Assembly (NCBI RefSeq): GCF_028747205.1
Contig: NZ_CP112880.1
Coordinates: forward strand, 3,410,001-3,474,000
Origin: Streptomyces sp. CA-278952
GTDB lineage: Bacteria; Actinomycetota; Actinomycetes; Streptomycetales; Streptomycetaceae
Length of the DNA stretch: 64,000 nucleotides
Direction: 5' to 3'
The position numbers and the translations under genes were made by a program. The notes beneath the pieces are model-generated. The model saw only the letters and a list, made by a program, of their open reading frames with translations. It did no database searches and was not told where the DNA came from. Positions 45,187 to 52,762 of the stretch are shown here, one piece after another; the stretch's first letter is position 1, and every line of letters begins with the position of its first letter.

Positions 45187-45249
45187 TTGACGGACCCCGA
45201 GGTTGAAAATATCTTTCAGATGTGACCAGTGACGTGAAGGAAATTTTCA
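45187..45249 (+). promoter_or_regulatory. rpiR promoter with two matched operators
   Basis: TTGACG (45187-45192), a 17-base spacer and TATCTT (45210-45215) form a strong promoter whose start point falls at or near the GTG at 45222. TGAAAATATCTTTCA (45204-45218), with 5-base arms and a 5-base centre, overlaps the -10. A second similar site, TGAAGGAAATTTTCA (45235-45249), starts 31 bases further on, about three helical turns, inside the first codons. Two aligned sites suit a dimeric or tetrameric RpiR repressor. Confidence 0.7.
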
Positions 45250-46139
45250 GCGGCGACTCCCCGCCGGCCCCCGCGGCCCTCGCCGCCAAGGTCCGGACCC
45301 TCGCCCCCTCCATGACCCGCTCGATGCAGCTGGTCGCCGAAGCCGTGGCGGGCGACCCCGCCGGGTGCGCCGCCCTCACCGTCACCGGTCTCGCCGAGCT
45401 CACCGGCACCAGTGAAGCCACCGTCGTCCGCACCGCGCGGCTCCTCGGCTACCCCGGCTACCGGGATCTGCGCCTGGCGCTGGCCGGCCTCGCCGCGCAC
45501 CAGGAGTCCGGCCGGGCCCCGGCCGTCACCGCCGACATCGCGGTGGACGACCCGATCGCCGACGTGGTCGCCAAGCTCGCCTACGACGAGCAGCAGACCC
45601 TCGCCGACACCGCCGCCGGGCTCGACACCGTACAGCTGGGGGCCGCCGTCGCCGCCGCGTCGACCGCCCGCCGCATCGACGTCTACGGCGTCGGCGCGTC
45701 CTCCCTCGTCGGCCAGGACCTGGCGCAGAAGCTGCTCCGGATCGGACTGATCGCCCACGCCCACATGGACCCGCACCTCGCGGTGACCAACGCCGTGCAG
45801 CTGCGCGCCGGCGACGTGGCCATCGCGATCACGCACTCCGGCTCCACCGGCGACGTCATCGAACCCCTGCGGGTCGCCTTCGACCACGGCGCGACGACGA
45901 TCGCGATCACCGGGCGGCCCGACGGACCCGTGACGCAGTACGCGGACCACGTGCTGACCACGTCCACCGCGCGCGAGAGCGAGCTGCGCCCCGCCGCCAT
46001 GTCGAGCCGCACCAGCCAGCTGCTCGTCGTGGACTGCCTGTTCATAGGCGTCGCGCAGCGGACGTACGAGACCGCCGCGCCCGCCCTGGCCGCCTCCTAC
46101 GAGGCGCTCGCCCACCGCCACAACCCGCGCACCCGCTGA
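45222..46139 (+). CDS. MurR/RpiR-family transcriptional regulator
   Basis: A 305-residue regulator. Residues 1-77 hold the RpiR helix-turn-helix (LAELTGTSEATVVRTARLLG), and ~125-290 a SIS sugar-phosphate-binding domain (IDVYGVGASSLVGQDLAQKL, AIAITHSGSTGDVIEP). It precedes murQ and a PTS permease, so the effector is probably MurNAc-6-phosphate. The start GTG 45222 lies at the predicted start of transcription with no ribosome-binding site: a leaderless mRNA. Paired operators overlap its promoter, implying autoregulation. Confidence 0.93.
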   Translation: MTSDVKEIFSGDSPPAPAALAAKVRTLAPSMTRSMQLVAEAVAGDPAGCAALTVTGLAELTGTSEATVVRTARLLGYPGYRDLRLALAGLAAHQESGRAPAVTADIAVDDPIADVVAKLAYDEQQTLADTAAGLDTVQLGAAVAAASTARRIDVYGVGASSLVGQDLAQKLLRIGLIAHAHMDPHLAVTNAVQLRAGDVAIAITHSGSTGDVIEPLRVAFDHGATTIAITGRPDGPVTQYADHVLTTSTARESELRPAAMSSRTSQLLVVDCLFIGVAQRTYETAAPALAASYEALAHRHNPRTR

Positions 46140-46159
46140 CCGCCCCGGCCACGACCCGG

Positions 46160-46201
46160 GCCAGGGCCAGGGCCACGACCACTGCCAGGGCCAGGGCCAC
46201 G
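46160..46201. repeat. direct repeat between rpiR and murQ
   Basis: GCCAGGGCCAGGGCCACG occurs at 46160-46177 and 46184-46201 (24-base period), within the 116-base spacer. Confidence 0.85.
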
Positions 46202-46255
46202 CACCACCCGTACGCGTACGAGACCGAGAACACCGAGAAAGCTGAGCCGCACCTC

Positions 46256-47227
46256 ATGACCTCCACCACCGACGCGAACACCGACACCCCCGAGGCCTCC
46301 GGGACCTACGGCGAACTCCGCGCCCAGCTGGCCACCCTCACCACCGAGGCGTTCCGCCCCGAGCTGGCCGAGATCGACCGGCAGCCCACGCGGGAGATCG
46401 CGCGCATCATGAACGGCGAGGACGCCACCGTCCCGGCCGCCGTCGCCGAGCGGCTGCCGCAGATCGCCGCGGCCATCGACGCCACCGCCGAGCGCATGGC
46501 CCGCGGCGGCCGGCTGATCTACGCGGGCGCGGGCACCGCGGGCCGCCTCGGGGTGCTGGACGCCAGCGAGTGCCCGCCCACCTTCAACACCGACCCGTCC
46601 GAGGTCATCGGCCTCATCGCGGGCGGCCCCTCCGCCATGGTCACGGCCGTCGAGGGCGCGGAGGACAGCAAGGAGCTGGCCGCCGCCGACCTCGACGGGC
46701 TGAAGCTGAACGCCGACGACACGGTGGTCGGCATCTCCGCCTCCGGCCGCACGCCGTACGCGATCGGCGCCGTCGAGCACGCCCGCGAGCGGGGCGCCCT
46801 GACCATCGGGCTCTCCTGCAACGCCGACTCCGCGCTCGGCGCCGCCGCCGAACACGGCCTGGAGGTCGTCGTCGGCCCCGAGCTGCTCACCGGCTCGACC
46901 CGGCTGAAGGCGGGCACGGCCCAGAAGCTCGTCCTGAACATGATCTCGACGATCACGATGATCCGGCTCGGCAAGACGTACGGGAATCTCATGGTCGACG
47001 TCCGCGCCTCCAACGAGAAGCTGCGGGCCCGCTCCCGGCACATCGTCTCGCTGGCCACCGGCGCGTCCGACGCCGAGATCGAGGCCGCGCTCGCCGCCAC
47101 CGACGGCGAGGTCAAGAACGCGATCCTGGTCATCCTCGGCCAGGTCGACGGCCCCACCGCCGCCACCCGCCTCACCGAGGCGGACGGCCACCTGCGCGCC
47201 GCACTCACGGCCGTACGCACCACCTGA
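46256..47227 (+). CDS. murQ: N-acetylmuramic acid 6-phosphate etherase MurQ
   Basis: A 323-residue SIS-domain lyase-type enzyme that cleaves the lactyl ether of MurNAc-6-P to give GlcNAc-6-P and D-lactate. Seen here: RLIYAGAGTAGRLGVLDASE, ECPPTFNTDPSEVIGLIAGG (with the catalytic Glu region), VVGISASGRTPYAIGAV and GSTRLKAGTAQKLVLNMIST, all standard MurQ sequence. It follows its regulator and precedes a PTS permease that would supply MurNAc-6-P. Length is close to E. coli MurQ. Confidence 0.96.
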   Translation: MTSTTDANTDTPEASGTYGELRAQLATLTTEAFRPELAEIDRQPTREIARIMNGEDATVPAAVAERLPQIAAAIDATAERMARGGRLIYAGAGTAGRLGVLDASECPPTFNTDPSEVIGLIAGGPSAMVTAVEGAEDSKELAAADLDGLKLNADDTVVGISASGRTPYAIGAVEHARERGALTIGLSCNADSALGAAAEHGLEVVVGPELLTGSTRLKAGTAQKLVLNMISTITMIRLGKTYGNLMVDVRASNEKLRARSRHIVSLATGASDAEIEAALAATDGEVKNAILVILGQVDGPTAATRLTEADGHLRAALTAVRTT

Positions 47228-47277
47228 CCCATCCGGGTACCCCGCCCCACCCCCCGCACAGCAAGGCACCAAGCACC

Positions 47278-48861
47278 ATGGCCACAGAAGACAAGAACCG
47301 CGCCACCGCCGCCGCGATCCTGCCGCTCGTCGGCGGCGGGGCGAACGTCGCCTCCATCGCCCACTGCATGACCCGGCTCCGCCTCGGTCTGCACGACCGG
47401 TCCCTCGTCGACGACGAGGCGCTGAAGGCCCTGCCCGCCGTCATGGGCGTCGTCGAGGACGACACGTACCAGATCGTGCTGGGCCCGGGCACGGTCGCCC
47501 GGGTCACCCCGGAGTTCGAGCAGCTGGTCGACGAGGCCCGCGAGGCCGCGCCCGAACCGGCCCCCGCGCCCGGTACGGCCCCCGTCTCCGCCGAGGAACT
47601 GGCGGCCCAGGGCGCGGCGATCAAGGCCCAGCGGAAGGCGAAGAACGCCACCCCGTTCAAGCTGTTCCTGCGCAAGATCGCCAACATCTTCGTGCCGCTG
47701 ATCCCGGCGCTCATCGGCTGCGGAATTATCGCGGGCCTCAACGGCCTGCTGGTGAACCTCCAGTGGCTGCCCGCCGTGACACCCGCGCTGGCGGCGATGG
47801 CGTCCGGTTTCATGGCGCTGATCGCGGTGTTCGTGGGCTACAACACGGCGAAGGAGTTCGGCGGTACGCCGATCCTGGGCGGTGCGGTGGCGGCGATCAT
47901 CGTCTTCCCGGGCGTCGCGAACATCGACGCCTTCGGCCAGACGCTCTCCCCGGGCCAGGGCGGTGTGCTCGGCGCGCTGGGCGCGGCGGTCCTCGCGGTG
48001 TACGTGGAGAAGTGGTGCCGCCGGTGGGTGCCGGAGGCGCTGGACGTCCTGGTCACCCCGACCCTGACGGTGCTGATCTCCGGCCTGGTGACGATCTTCG
48101 GCCTGATGTACGTGGCGGGCGAGGTGTCCTCCGCGATCGGCACGTTCGCCGACTGGCTGCTGTCCAACGGCGGCGCGGGCGCGGGCTTCGTGCTCGGCGG
48201 CCTGTTCCTGCCCCTGGTGATGCTGGGCCTGCACCAGGCGCTGATCCCGATCCACACCACGCTCATCGAGCAGCAGGGGTACACGGTCCTGCTGCCGATC
48301 CTCGCGATGGCCGGTGCGGGCCAGGTGGGCGCGGCCGTGGCCGTCTACTTCCGCCTCCCCCGCAACGAGTCGATCCGCCGCACCATCAAGTCGGCGCTGC
48401 CGGCGGGTCTGCTGGGTGTGGGCGAGCCCCTGATCTACGGCGTCTCGCTCCCGCTCGGCCGCCCGTTCGTCACGGCGTGCGTCGGCGGCGCGTTCGGCGC
48501 GGGCTTCGTCGGCCTGTTCAACCAGCTCGGCGACACGGTCGGCTCGACGGCCATCGGCCCGTCCGGCTGGGCCCTGTTCCCCCTCCTCGACGGCAACCAC
48601 GGCCTGGGCTCGACGATCGCGATCTACGCGGGCGGCCTGCTCGTCGGGTATGTCGCCGGGTTCGTCGCGACGTACTTCTTCGGCTTCGGCAAGGACCTGC
48701 TGGCCGAGTTCAACGTCTCCCAGGAACCGACCCCGTCCACGGTCGCCGCCACGGGCAACACCCACCCCGCCACCACTCCGGCCGCCCCCGCCGGCACGGG
48801 CTCCGCCTCCGACGGCACGGACCCCGGCACCTCCCCGGCCAAGGCTCCGGCGGGAGTCTGA
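47278..48861 (+). CDS. PTS EIIBC permease, MurP-like
   Basis: A 527-residue phosphotransferase permease. Residues 1-90 form EIIB with the phospho-Cys at 30 (IAHCMTRLRL); a linker follows; residues ~125-475 are EIIC with ~10 TM segments and GVGEPLIYGVSLPLGRPFV, a conserved glucose/sucrose-superfamily EIIC site. The C-terminus is a Pro/Thr/Ala tail with no EIIA domain. This EIIBC-without-EIIA layout is that of MurP, which borrows EIIA-Glc (Crr). Placed 50 bases after murQ, it probably imports MurNAc as the 6-phosphate. Sugar identity rests on context. Confidence 0.88.
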   Translation: MATEDKNRATAAAILPLVGGGANVASIAHCMTRLRLGLHDRSLVDDEALKALPAVMGVVEDDTYQIVLGPGTVARVTPEFEQLVDEAREAAPEPAPAPGTAPVSAEELAAQGAAIKAQRKAKNATPFKLFLRKIANIFVPLIPALIGCGIIAGLNGLLVNLQWLPAVTPALAAMASGFMALIAVFVGYNTAKEFGGTPILGGAVAAIIVFPGVANIDAFGQTLSPGQGGVLGALGAAVLAVYVEKWCRRWVPEALDVLVTPTLTVLISGLVTIFGLMYVAGEVSSAIGTFADWLLSNGGAGAGFVLGGLFLPLVMLGLHQALIPIHTTLIEQQGYTVLLPILAMAGAGQVGAAVAVYFRLPRNESIRRTIKSALPAGLLGVGEPLIYGVSLPLGRPFVTACVGGAFGAGFVGLFNQLGDTVGSTAIGPSGWALFPLLDGNHGLGSTIAIYAGGLLVGYVAGFVATYFFGFGKDLLAEFNVSQEPTPSTVAATGNTHPATTPAAPAGTGSASDGTDPGTSPAKAPAGV

Positions 48862-48898
48862 CTCCGCCCCCGGCCCCGCCCTCCGGCCTGCCCGACCT

Positions 48899-48945
48899 GC
48901 CCCCGGTCCTCCCCCGCCTTCCCGGCGGACGGGAGGACCGGGGGC
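48899..48945. terminator. terminator hairpin after the PTS gene
   Basis: A perfect 15-bp stem: GCCCCCGGTCCTCCC (48899-48913) with its complement at 48931-48945, and a 17-base loop. It ends the rpiR-murQ-PTS operon. Confidence 0.88.
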
Positions 48946-49061
48946 GTCCTGCGCCGCCTCCCGTATGCCTAAGAGGGCCGGGAGCACAGGGAGACCACGG
49001 AAGCGTCAACCTGACGTTCCGCGCCCACCCGGAAAGGCGAAGCCAACGGGATCGAACTATC

Positions 49062-49082
49062 ATGTCGTCCACGACATATTAT
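49062..49082 (+). promoter_or_regulatory. toxin-antitoxin promoter with palindromic operator
   Basis: ATGTCGT-CC-ACGACAT (49062-49077) is a perfect inverted repeat that runs into TATTAT (49077-49082), a good -10. A toxin-antitoxin complex bound here would block its own promoter; this is inferred from location and symmetry. Confidence 0.6.
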
Positions 49083-49092
49083 GGTGCCGGGC

Positions 49093-49469
49093 GTGACATA
49101 CATGCACGTCATCGAGGTAGAGCCCGAAGTTCGTGACTGGCTGGAGCTTCTCCCCGAGAAGCACTACGTCAAAGTGGAGGAGTACGCGGCCCTGCTCGCT
49201 TCGATGGGAACAAGCACTCCGATGCCGTTCAGTCGCCCCCTCGGGACGGACTGTACGAACTTCGGCCGACGCTGAACGGCGAGGCCACAAGAAGCACGTA
49301 CTGGTTCGCCTCGGAACGCCGCATCGTGCTCCTGACCGTCTTCCGCAAGACGCGGATGCGGGAGGCGGCCCAAGTGGCTCGAGCCGTGCGGGCCCGGGCG
49401 CTGTGCGAGGCCGAACACGAACCGGCCCACACGACGTACACACGCGGAGAGAGCAGGGAGACCTCATGA
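49093..49469 (+). pseudogene. RelE/HigB-family toxin, frameshifted
   Basis: The first part (VIEVEPEVRDWLELLPEKHY, then KVEEYAALLASMG) reads in one frame and runs into a premature stop at 49275 after PFSRPLGTDCTNFGRR. The next frame restores family sequence from about 49242: RDGLYELRP, TYWFASERRIVLLTVFRKTR and a charged tail, ending in a TGA at 49467-49469. That stop overlaps the antitoxin ATG by four bases, as in intact modules. One missing base between about 49237 and 49242 explains both facts. Upstream starts are GTG 49093 or ATG 49102. If the sequence is correct, the toxin is inactive. Confidence 0.85.
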
Positions 49470-49801
49470 ACCACAGCCGCTGGAAGCTGCAGCGCGAACA
49501 GGAACTCGCCTCCAGGCCCGACGAGTCCGAGGAGACCCGCGCCGAGCGCGCGGAAGTCCGGCTCGCCATGGCCTTCGCCAAGGCGGTGTACGACCGTCGC
49601 AAGGAACTCGGCCTGTCCCAGCAGGATGTCGCCGAGCGAGCGGGCCTGACCCAGGCGAAGATCTCCCGCGTCGAGGGTGCCGACGCGGTGCCCACCCTGC
49701 TCCTGCTCCGGCGACTGGCGCTCGCCCTGGACGCCTCCCTCAGCATCGCCCTCGACGAGGAACAGGAAGAGGTGGCCTTCGTGGCCCGTACAGCGGCGTG
49801 A
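49466..49801 (+). CDS. Xre-family antitoxin
   Basis: A 111-residue DNA-binding antitoxin. The N-terminal half is helical and acidic; the helix-turn-helix is RKELGLSQQDVAERAGLTQA with KISRVEG; then VPTLLLLRRLALALDASLSI. This is the HigA-like partner placed after a HigB/RelE toxin, in the usual order. Its ATG overlaps the restored toxin stop. It remains intact although the toxin frame is broken, and may still repress through the palindrome at 49062. Confidence 0.9.
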   Translation: MNHSRWKLQREQELASRPDESEETRAERAEVRLAMAFAKAVYDRRKELGLSQQDVAERAGLTQAKISRVEGADAVPTLLLLRRLALALDASLSIALDEEQEEVAFVARTAA

Positions 49802-49928
49802 CCGGTGCGGGGCGGGCCCCGGGGTCGCCCCACGCACAGGGGCGTCCTGCGGACTAGGCCTCAGGTGCCGCCCCGCCCCGGTCTCCAGCCCGATACGCCC
49901 CGGGGCCCCGCTGGCTAGCGTCTCCCCC

Positions 49929-50564
49929 ATGCGTATAGGACTTCTCGGTACCGGAAATGTCGCCCGCGCCCTGGCCCACGGCTGGCGCGCCGCAGGACAC
50001 GACGTCCTCCTCGGATCACGTCGGCCCGAAGAACGCACCGGCCTCGGACTGCCCGTCGCCGGCCTCGACGAGGCGGCCGCGCATGCGGAGGTGCTCGTCA
50101 ACGCCACACCTGGCGGGGTCTCCGTGGACCTGCTGCACTCCATCGGAGCCCCGGCCCTGGCCGGCACGCTGCTGATCGACGTCGGCGTCGGCCTCTCCGA
50201 CGACTTCAGCGCGCTCACCCACCCCAACAGCAGCCTGGGCGAACTGATCCAGGAGGCGTTCCCGCTGACTCCGGTCGTCAAGACGCTCTGCACGATGGAC
50301 TCCACCACCATGACCGCCCCGGGCGACCTCACCGAGCCGGGCACGGTCTTCCTCTCCGGCGACGACGCCGAGGCCAAGCGCACCACCGGCAGGCTGCTCA
50401 CGGACCTCGGGTGGCCGGACTCCTCCCAGCTCGACATCGGCGGCATCACCACGGCGCGCGGCCAGGAGCACTTCGCGTTCCTCTTCATGGGGATCGCGGG
50501 CGGGGTGGGATCCCACACCTTCAACATCAAGGTGGTCACCCGCCCGCCGGCGGGCACCCGCTAG
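49929..50564 (+). CDS. NAD(P)/F420-type Rossmann oxidoreductase
   Basis: A 211-residue protein whose first 35 residues (MRIGLLGTGNVARALAHGWR) are a Rossmann nucleotide-binding site with GxGxxA spacing, then VLLGSRRPEE, whose Arg pair favours NADP. It belongs to the NADPH-dependent F420 reductase / predicted dinucleotide-binding group. A redox role with F420 is plausible in a Streptomyces; not proven. TAGCGT ends seven bases before ATG 49929: leaderless. It ends in a 4-base overlap with the convergent Uma2 gene. Confidence 0.83.
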   Translation: MRIGLLGTGNVARALAHGWRAAGHDVLLGSRRPEERTGLGLPVAGLDEAAAHAEVLVNATPGGVSVDLLHSIGAPALAGTLLIDVGVGLSDDFSALTHPNSSLGELIQEAFPLTPVVKTLCTMDSTTMTAPGDLTEPGTVFLSGDDAEAKRTTGRLLTDLGWPDSSQLDIGGITTARGQEHFAFLFMGIAGGVGSHTFNIKVVTRPPAGTR

Positions 50565-51175
50565 ACGGCGGGCCCCGGGAACTCCCCCGTCATCAGCTGC
50601 ACGTCGAACGGGGACGGCAGGGCCAGCGGCTTGCCGAACGGCACCGCGTCCGTGTGCTTGTACGTGCCGTCCTCGTTCGGTTCCGTGAACAGCGTGGCCA
50701 TCGGCCCCCGGGTGTCGAACCGGTCGATCAGCAGGTACATCGGGACTCCCGCGCGGGCATACGCGCGGTACTTCTTGGTGCGGTCCTCCCGCGCGTTCCC
50801 CCGCGAGGTGATCTCGACGACGAGCAACGCCTCCGCCGCGTCCATCGGATCGCTGATCTCCGGATCGGCCGCCGCGATCAGCTCGGTCGGCATGACGACC
50901 AGGTCGGGGACGTACAGCTTGCCGAGCGGGGCGACGTGGACGCCGAGGGTCTGGTAGATCCCCAGGTCATCGGGCAGCGTCGCGTAGAGCCTGCGCTGCA
51001 CCTTGGCGGCGATGCCGTTGTGGTGCGCGTGCGGCGGTGGCCCCAAGACGATCCGCTCGTCGTCGATCTCGGCGCGCCATCCCTCGGGCACGTCCAGTTC
51101 ACGCCAAGTCCGCAGAAGGTAGTCCCACGCGCGCCCATCCGAAGCCGGGCCGTTCTCGACGAACGCTGCGGTCAT
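50561..51175 (-). CDS. Uma2-family PD-(D/E)XK nuclease
   Basis: A 204-residue complete Uma2 protein. PEGWRAEIDDERIVLGPPPH is the N-terminal strand pair; YVPDLVVMP supplies the catalytic Asp; LVVEITSRGNAREDRTKKY supplies the Glu and Lys; VPMYLLIDRFD closes the core. All PD-(D/E)XK residues are present. Cellular role is unknown; these proteins are multi-copy in Streptomyces, and another lies at the window's left edge. ATG 51175 is used rather than upstream Met codons in a low-quality extension. Confidence 0.9.
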   Translation of the reverse strand: MTAAFVENGPASDGRAWDYLLRTWRELDVPEGWRAEIDDERIVLGPPPHAHHNGIAAKVQRRLYATLPDDLGIYQTLGVHVAPLGKLYVPDLVVMPTELIAAADPEISDPMDAAEALLVVEITSRGNAREDRTKKYRAYARAGVPMYLLIDRFDTRGPMATLFTEPNEDGTYKHTDAVPFGKPLALPSPFDVQLMTGEFPGPAV

Positions 51176-51411
51176 CGCGGGTCCCTTCTTCCGTGGCCTT
51201 GCCGACGAGGCTAGATCGGGGCGTTCACGGCTGTCCGCCGCTCCTCCCAGCGTCCCACGAACGAGTGGCCCCGCGCAGGGAAGCGCGCGGCGACCACCGG
51301 TCACGAGTGATATCGCGCCCCGTTCCCTGACCGGTCGGGGGGAATTCATCGGCACCCTTCATGTGTAGGAGAAATGTAAGCGGGAACCTGAATGTCCGGA
51401 GGTTGATCATC

Positions 51412-51582
51412 ATGGTTCCCCTGCTTCTCGTTCTATTGCTCGCCCTGGTTCTCTTCGGTATCGGTTTCGCGATCAAAGCTCTCTGGTGGATAGCCGTGAT
51501 CGTCCTGGTGCTGTGGCTCGTAGGGTTCTTCGTCCGTCCCGCCGCGAGCGGCGGCCGACGGGGCCGGTGGTACCGCTGGTAG
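51412..51582 (+). CDS. small hydrophobic membrane protein
   Basis: A 56-residue protein made almost entirely of two adjoining hydrophobic helices (VPLLLVLLLALVLFGIGFAI and WWIAVIVLVLWLVGFFV) with a short basic tail ending RRGRWYRW. Similar tiny hydrophobic proteins are common stress-induced products in Gram-positives. ATG 51412 has GGAGG nine bases upstream; an upstream ATG at 51361 is less likely. Confidence 0.72.
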   Translation: MVPLLLVLLLALVLFGIGFAIKALWWIAVIVLVLWLVGFFVRPAASGGRRGRWYRW

Positions 51583-51749
51583 TCACCTCTGACCAGCATC
51601 CGCCGCTGACCGGCGGCACCGCCCAGGTGTACGCCGTCTCTCCCCGGGCACACGGAGTTCAGCGGAAGTAATCGTTCGGCGATCGCTCGATAACGCATTG
51701 CCGATACGCGACACTAATGAATTGGGCGACCTTCACGAAAGGAGCCACA

Positions 51750-52103
51750 ATGAGCGACTCCCTGTGGGGCTATCAGCCGTCGAGCGGTCACACCGTGGGC
51801 GCCGACCTGACCGGCTATGCGGTCGAGGCCACCGACGGCGGTATCGGAAAGGTCGACAAGTACTCCGACGAGGTGGGTTCGGCCTATCTGCTCGTCGACA
51901 CCGGAGTCTGGATCTTCGGCAAGGACGTCCTGCTGCCCGCGGGCACGGTGAAGCGCATCGACACCGAGGACCGGAAGGTCTACGTCGACCTCACCAAGGA
52001 ACAGGTCAAGGACTCCCCGGAGTTCGACCGCCACCGACAGGCGGACGACCCGGGCTACCACGAGCAGTTGTCCGCGTACTACTTGGCGTACCGCATCATG
52101 TGA
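51750..52103 (+). CDS. PRC-barrel domain protein
   Basis: A 117-residue soluble protein. GADLTGYAVEATDGGIGKVD and YLLVDTGVWIFGKDVLLPAG are the beta strands of a PRC-barrel, with KVYVDLTKEQVKDSPEF after it. Such proteins are often stress-induced in Streptomyces; a role is not established. ATG 51750 has AAAGGAG about seven bases upstream, a strong site. Confidence 0.88.
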   Translation: MSDSLWGYQPSSGHTVGADLTGYAVEATDGGIGKVDKYSDEVGSAYLLVDTGVWIFGKDVLLPAGTVKRIDTEDRKVYVDLTKEQVKDSPEFDRHRQADDPGYHEQLSAYYLAYRIM

Positions 52104-52125
52104 CCCGGCGTGCGCCCCCCCGAGC

Positions 52126-52166
52126 GGCGGCGGGCCCGACCCCGAGGAGGGGCCGGCCCCGCCGCC
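52126..52166. terminator. terminator-like hairpin
   Basis: GGCGGCGGG (52126-52134) pairs with CCCGCCGCC (52158-52166), with further partial pairing inward. It lies between the PRC-barrel gene (stop 52103) and the convergent small gene ending at 52191. Confidence 0.65.
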
Positions 52167-52190
52167 TCGCGCGTGGTGATCCGCCCGCCC

Positions 52191-52427
52191 TCAACGCGGC
52201 AGCTGCCCCTCCCTGTTGATCTCCGTCACCCGGGCCCGCAGCACCACTCCCGGTGACGCCGGCCGCACCGCCTCCGGCGGGCATTCCCACTCCGGCCCGC
52301 CACCGGGCGGCCGCAGCCGCACGTTCGGCCCGGACCGGCCCGTCACCCGGCCGACCCGCCCGTCCCGCGCGTCCACCACGAATCCGCCCGCCTCGGGCAC
52401 ACCCGGCCCGCACCCGTCACCCGTCAT
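52191..52427 (-). CDS. small conserved hypothetical protein (second of a pair)
   Basis: A 78-residue protein: GGFVVDARDGRVGRVTGRSG followed by LRPPGGGPEWECPPEAVRPA and a beta-like end. I recall similar small proteins in many Streptomyces, next to a partner like the one upstream, but have no function for them. It starts inside the end of that partner (11-base overlap, different frame), so they are translationally coupled. Confidence 0.72.
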   Translation of the reverse strand: MTGDGCGPGVPEAGGFVVDARDGRVGRVTGRSGPNVRLRPPGGGPEWECPPEAVRPASPGVVLRARVTEINREGQLPR

Positions 52428-52659
52428 GACCGCTCTCCTTCTCCGCCAGCACCTCGCACAGCCGCAACGCCGTGTCGATGTTGCAGCGGCCCAGGTCGAC
52501 CAGGGGCGCCGGTTCGTCACCCGCACACGAGACCGGATCGATCCGCAGGGACGGCAGCTTCATCCCGAACTCCGCAAGCCCTTCCTTCAACCGCTCCACG
52601 GCGTCCTCCGCCACCCGCACCCGGTCCGCCGCCGCCCTGCGCCGCTCCATCGCTTCCAT
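52417..52659 (-). CDS. small conserved hypothetical protein (first of a pair)
   Basis: An 80-residue protein. The N-terminal 30 residues (MERRRAAADRVRVAEDAVER) form an amphipathic, coiled-coil-like helix; the rest contains KLPSLRIDPVSCAGDEPAPL and LGRCNIDTALRLCEVLAEK. ATG 52659 has GGAAGG eight bases upstream. No domain is recognised. The overlap with the next gene suggests the two products act together. Confidence 0.75.
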   Translation of the reverse strand: MEAMERRRAAADRVRVAEDAVERLKEGLAEFGMKLPSLRIDPVSCAGDEPAPLVDLGRCNIDTALRLCEVLAEKESGHDG

Positions 52660-52762
52660 GCCGCACACCTTCCACTCTGAGTGATGGTCATGCATACCCA
52701 GCGTGTCCAACGCGCAGTTGGCCCCGAAGAGGCGCAGTTCGAGCAACCGGACCGCGGGGCGA

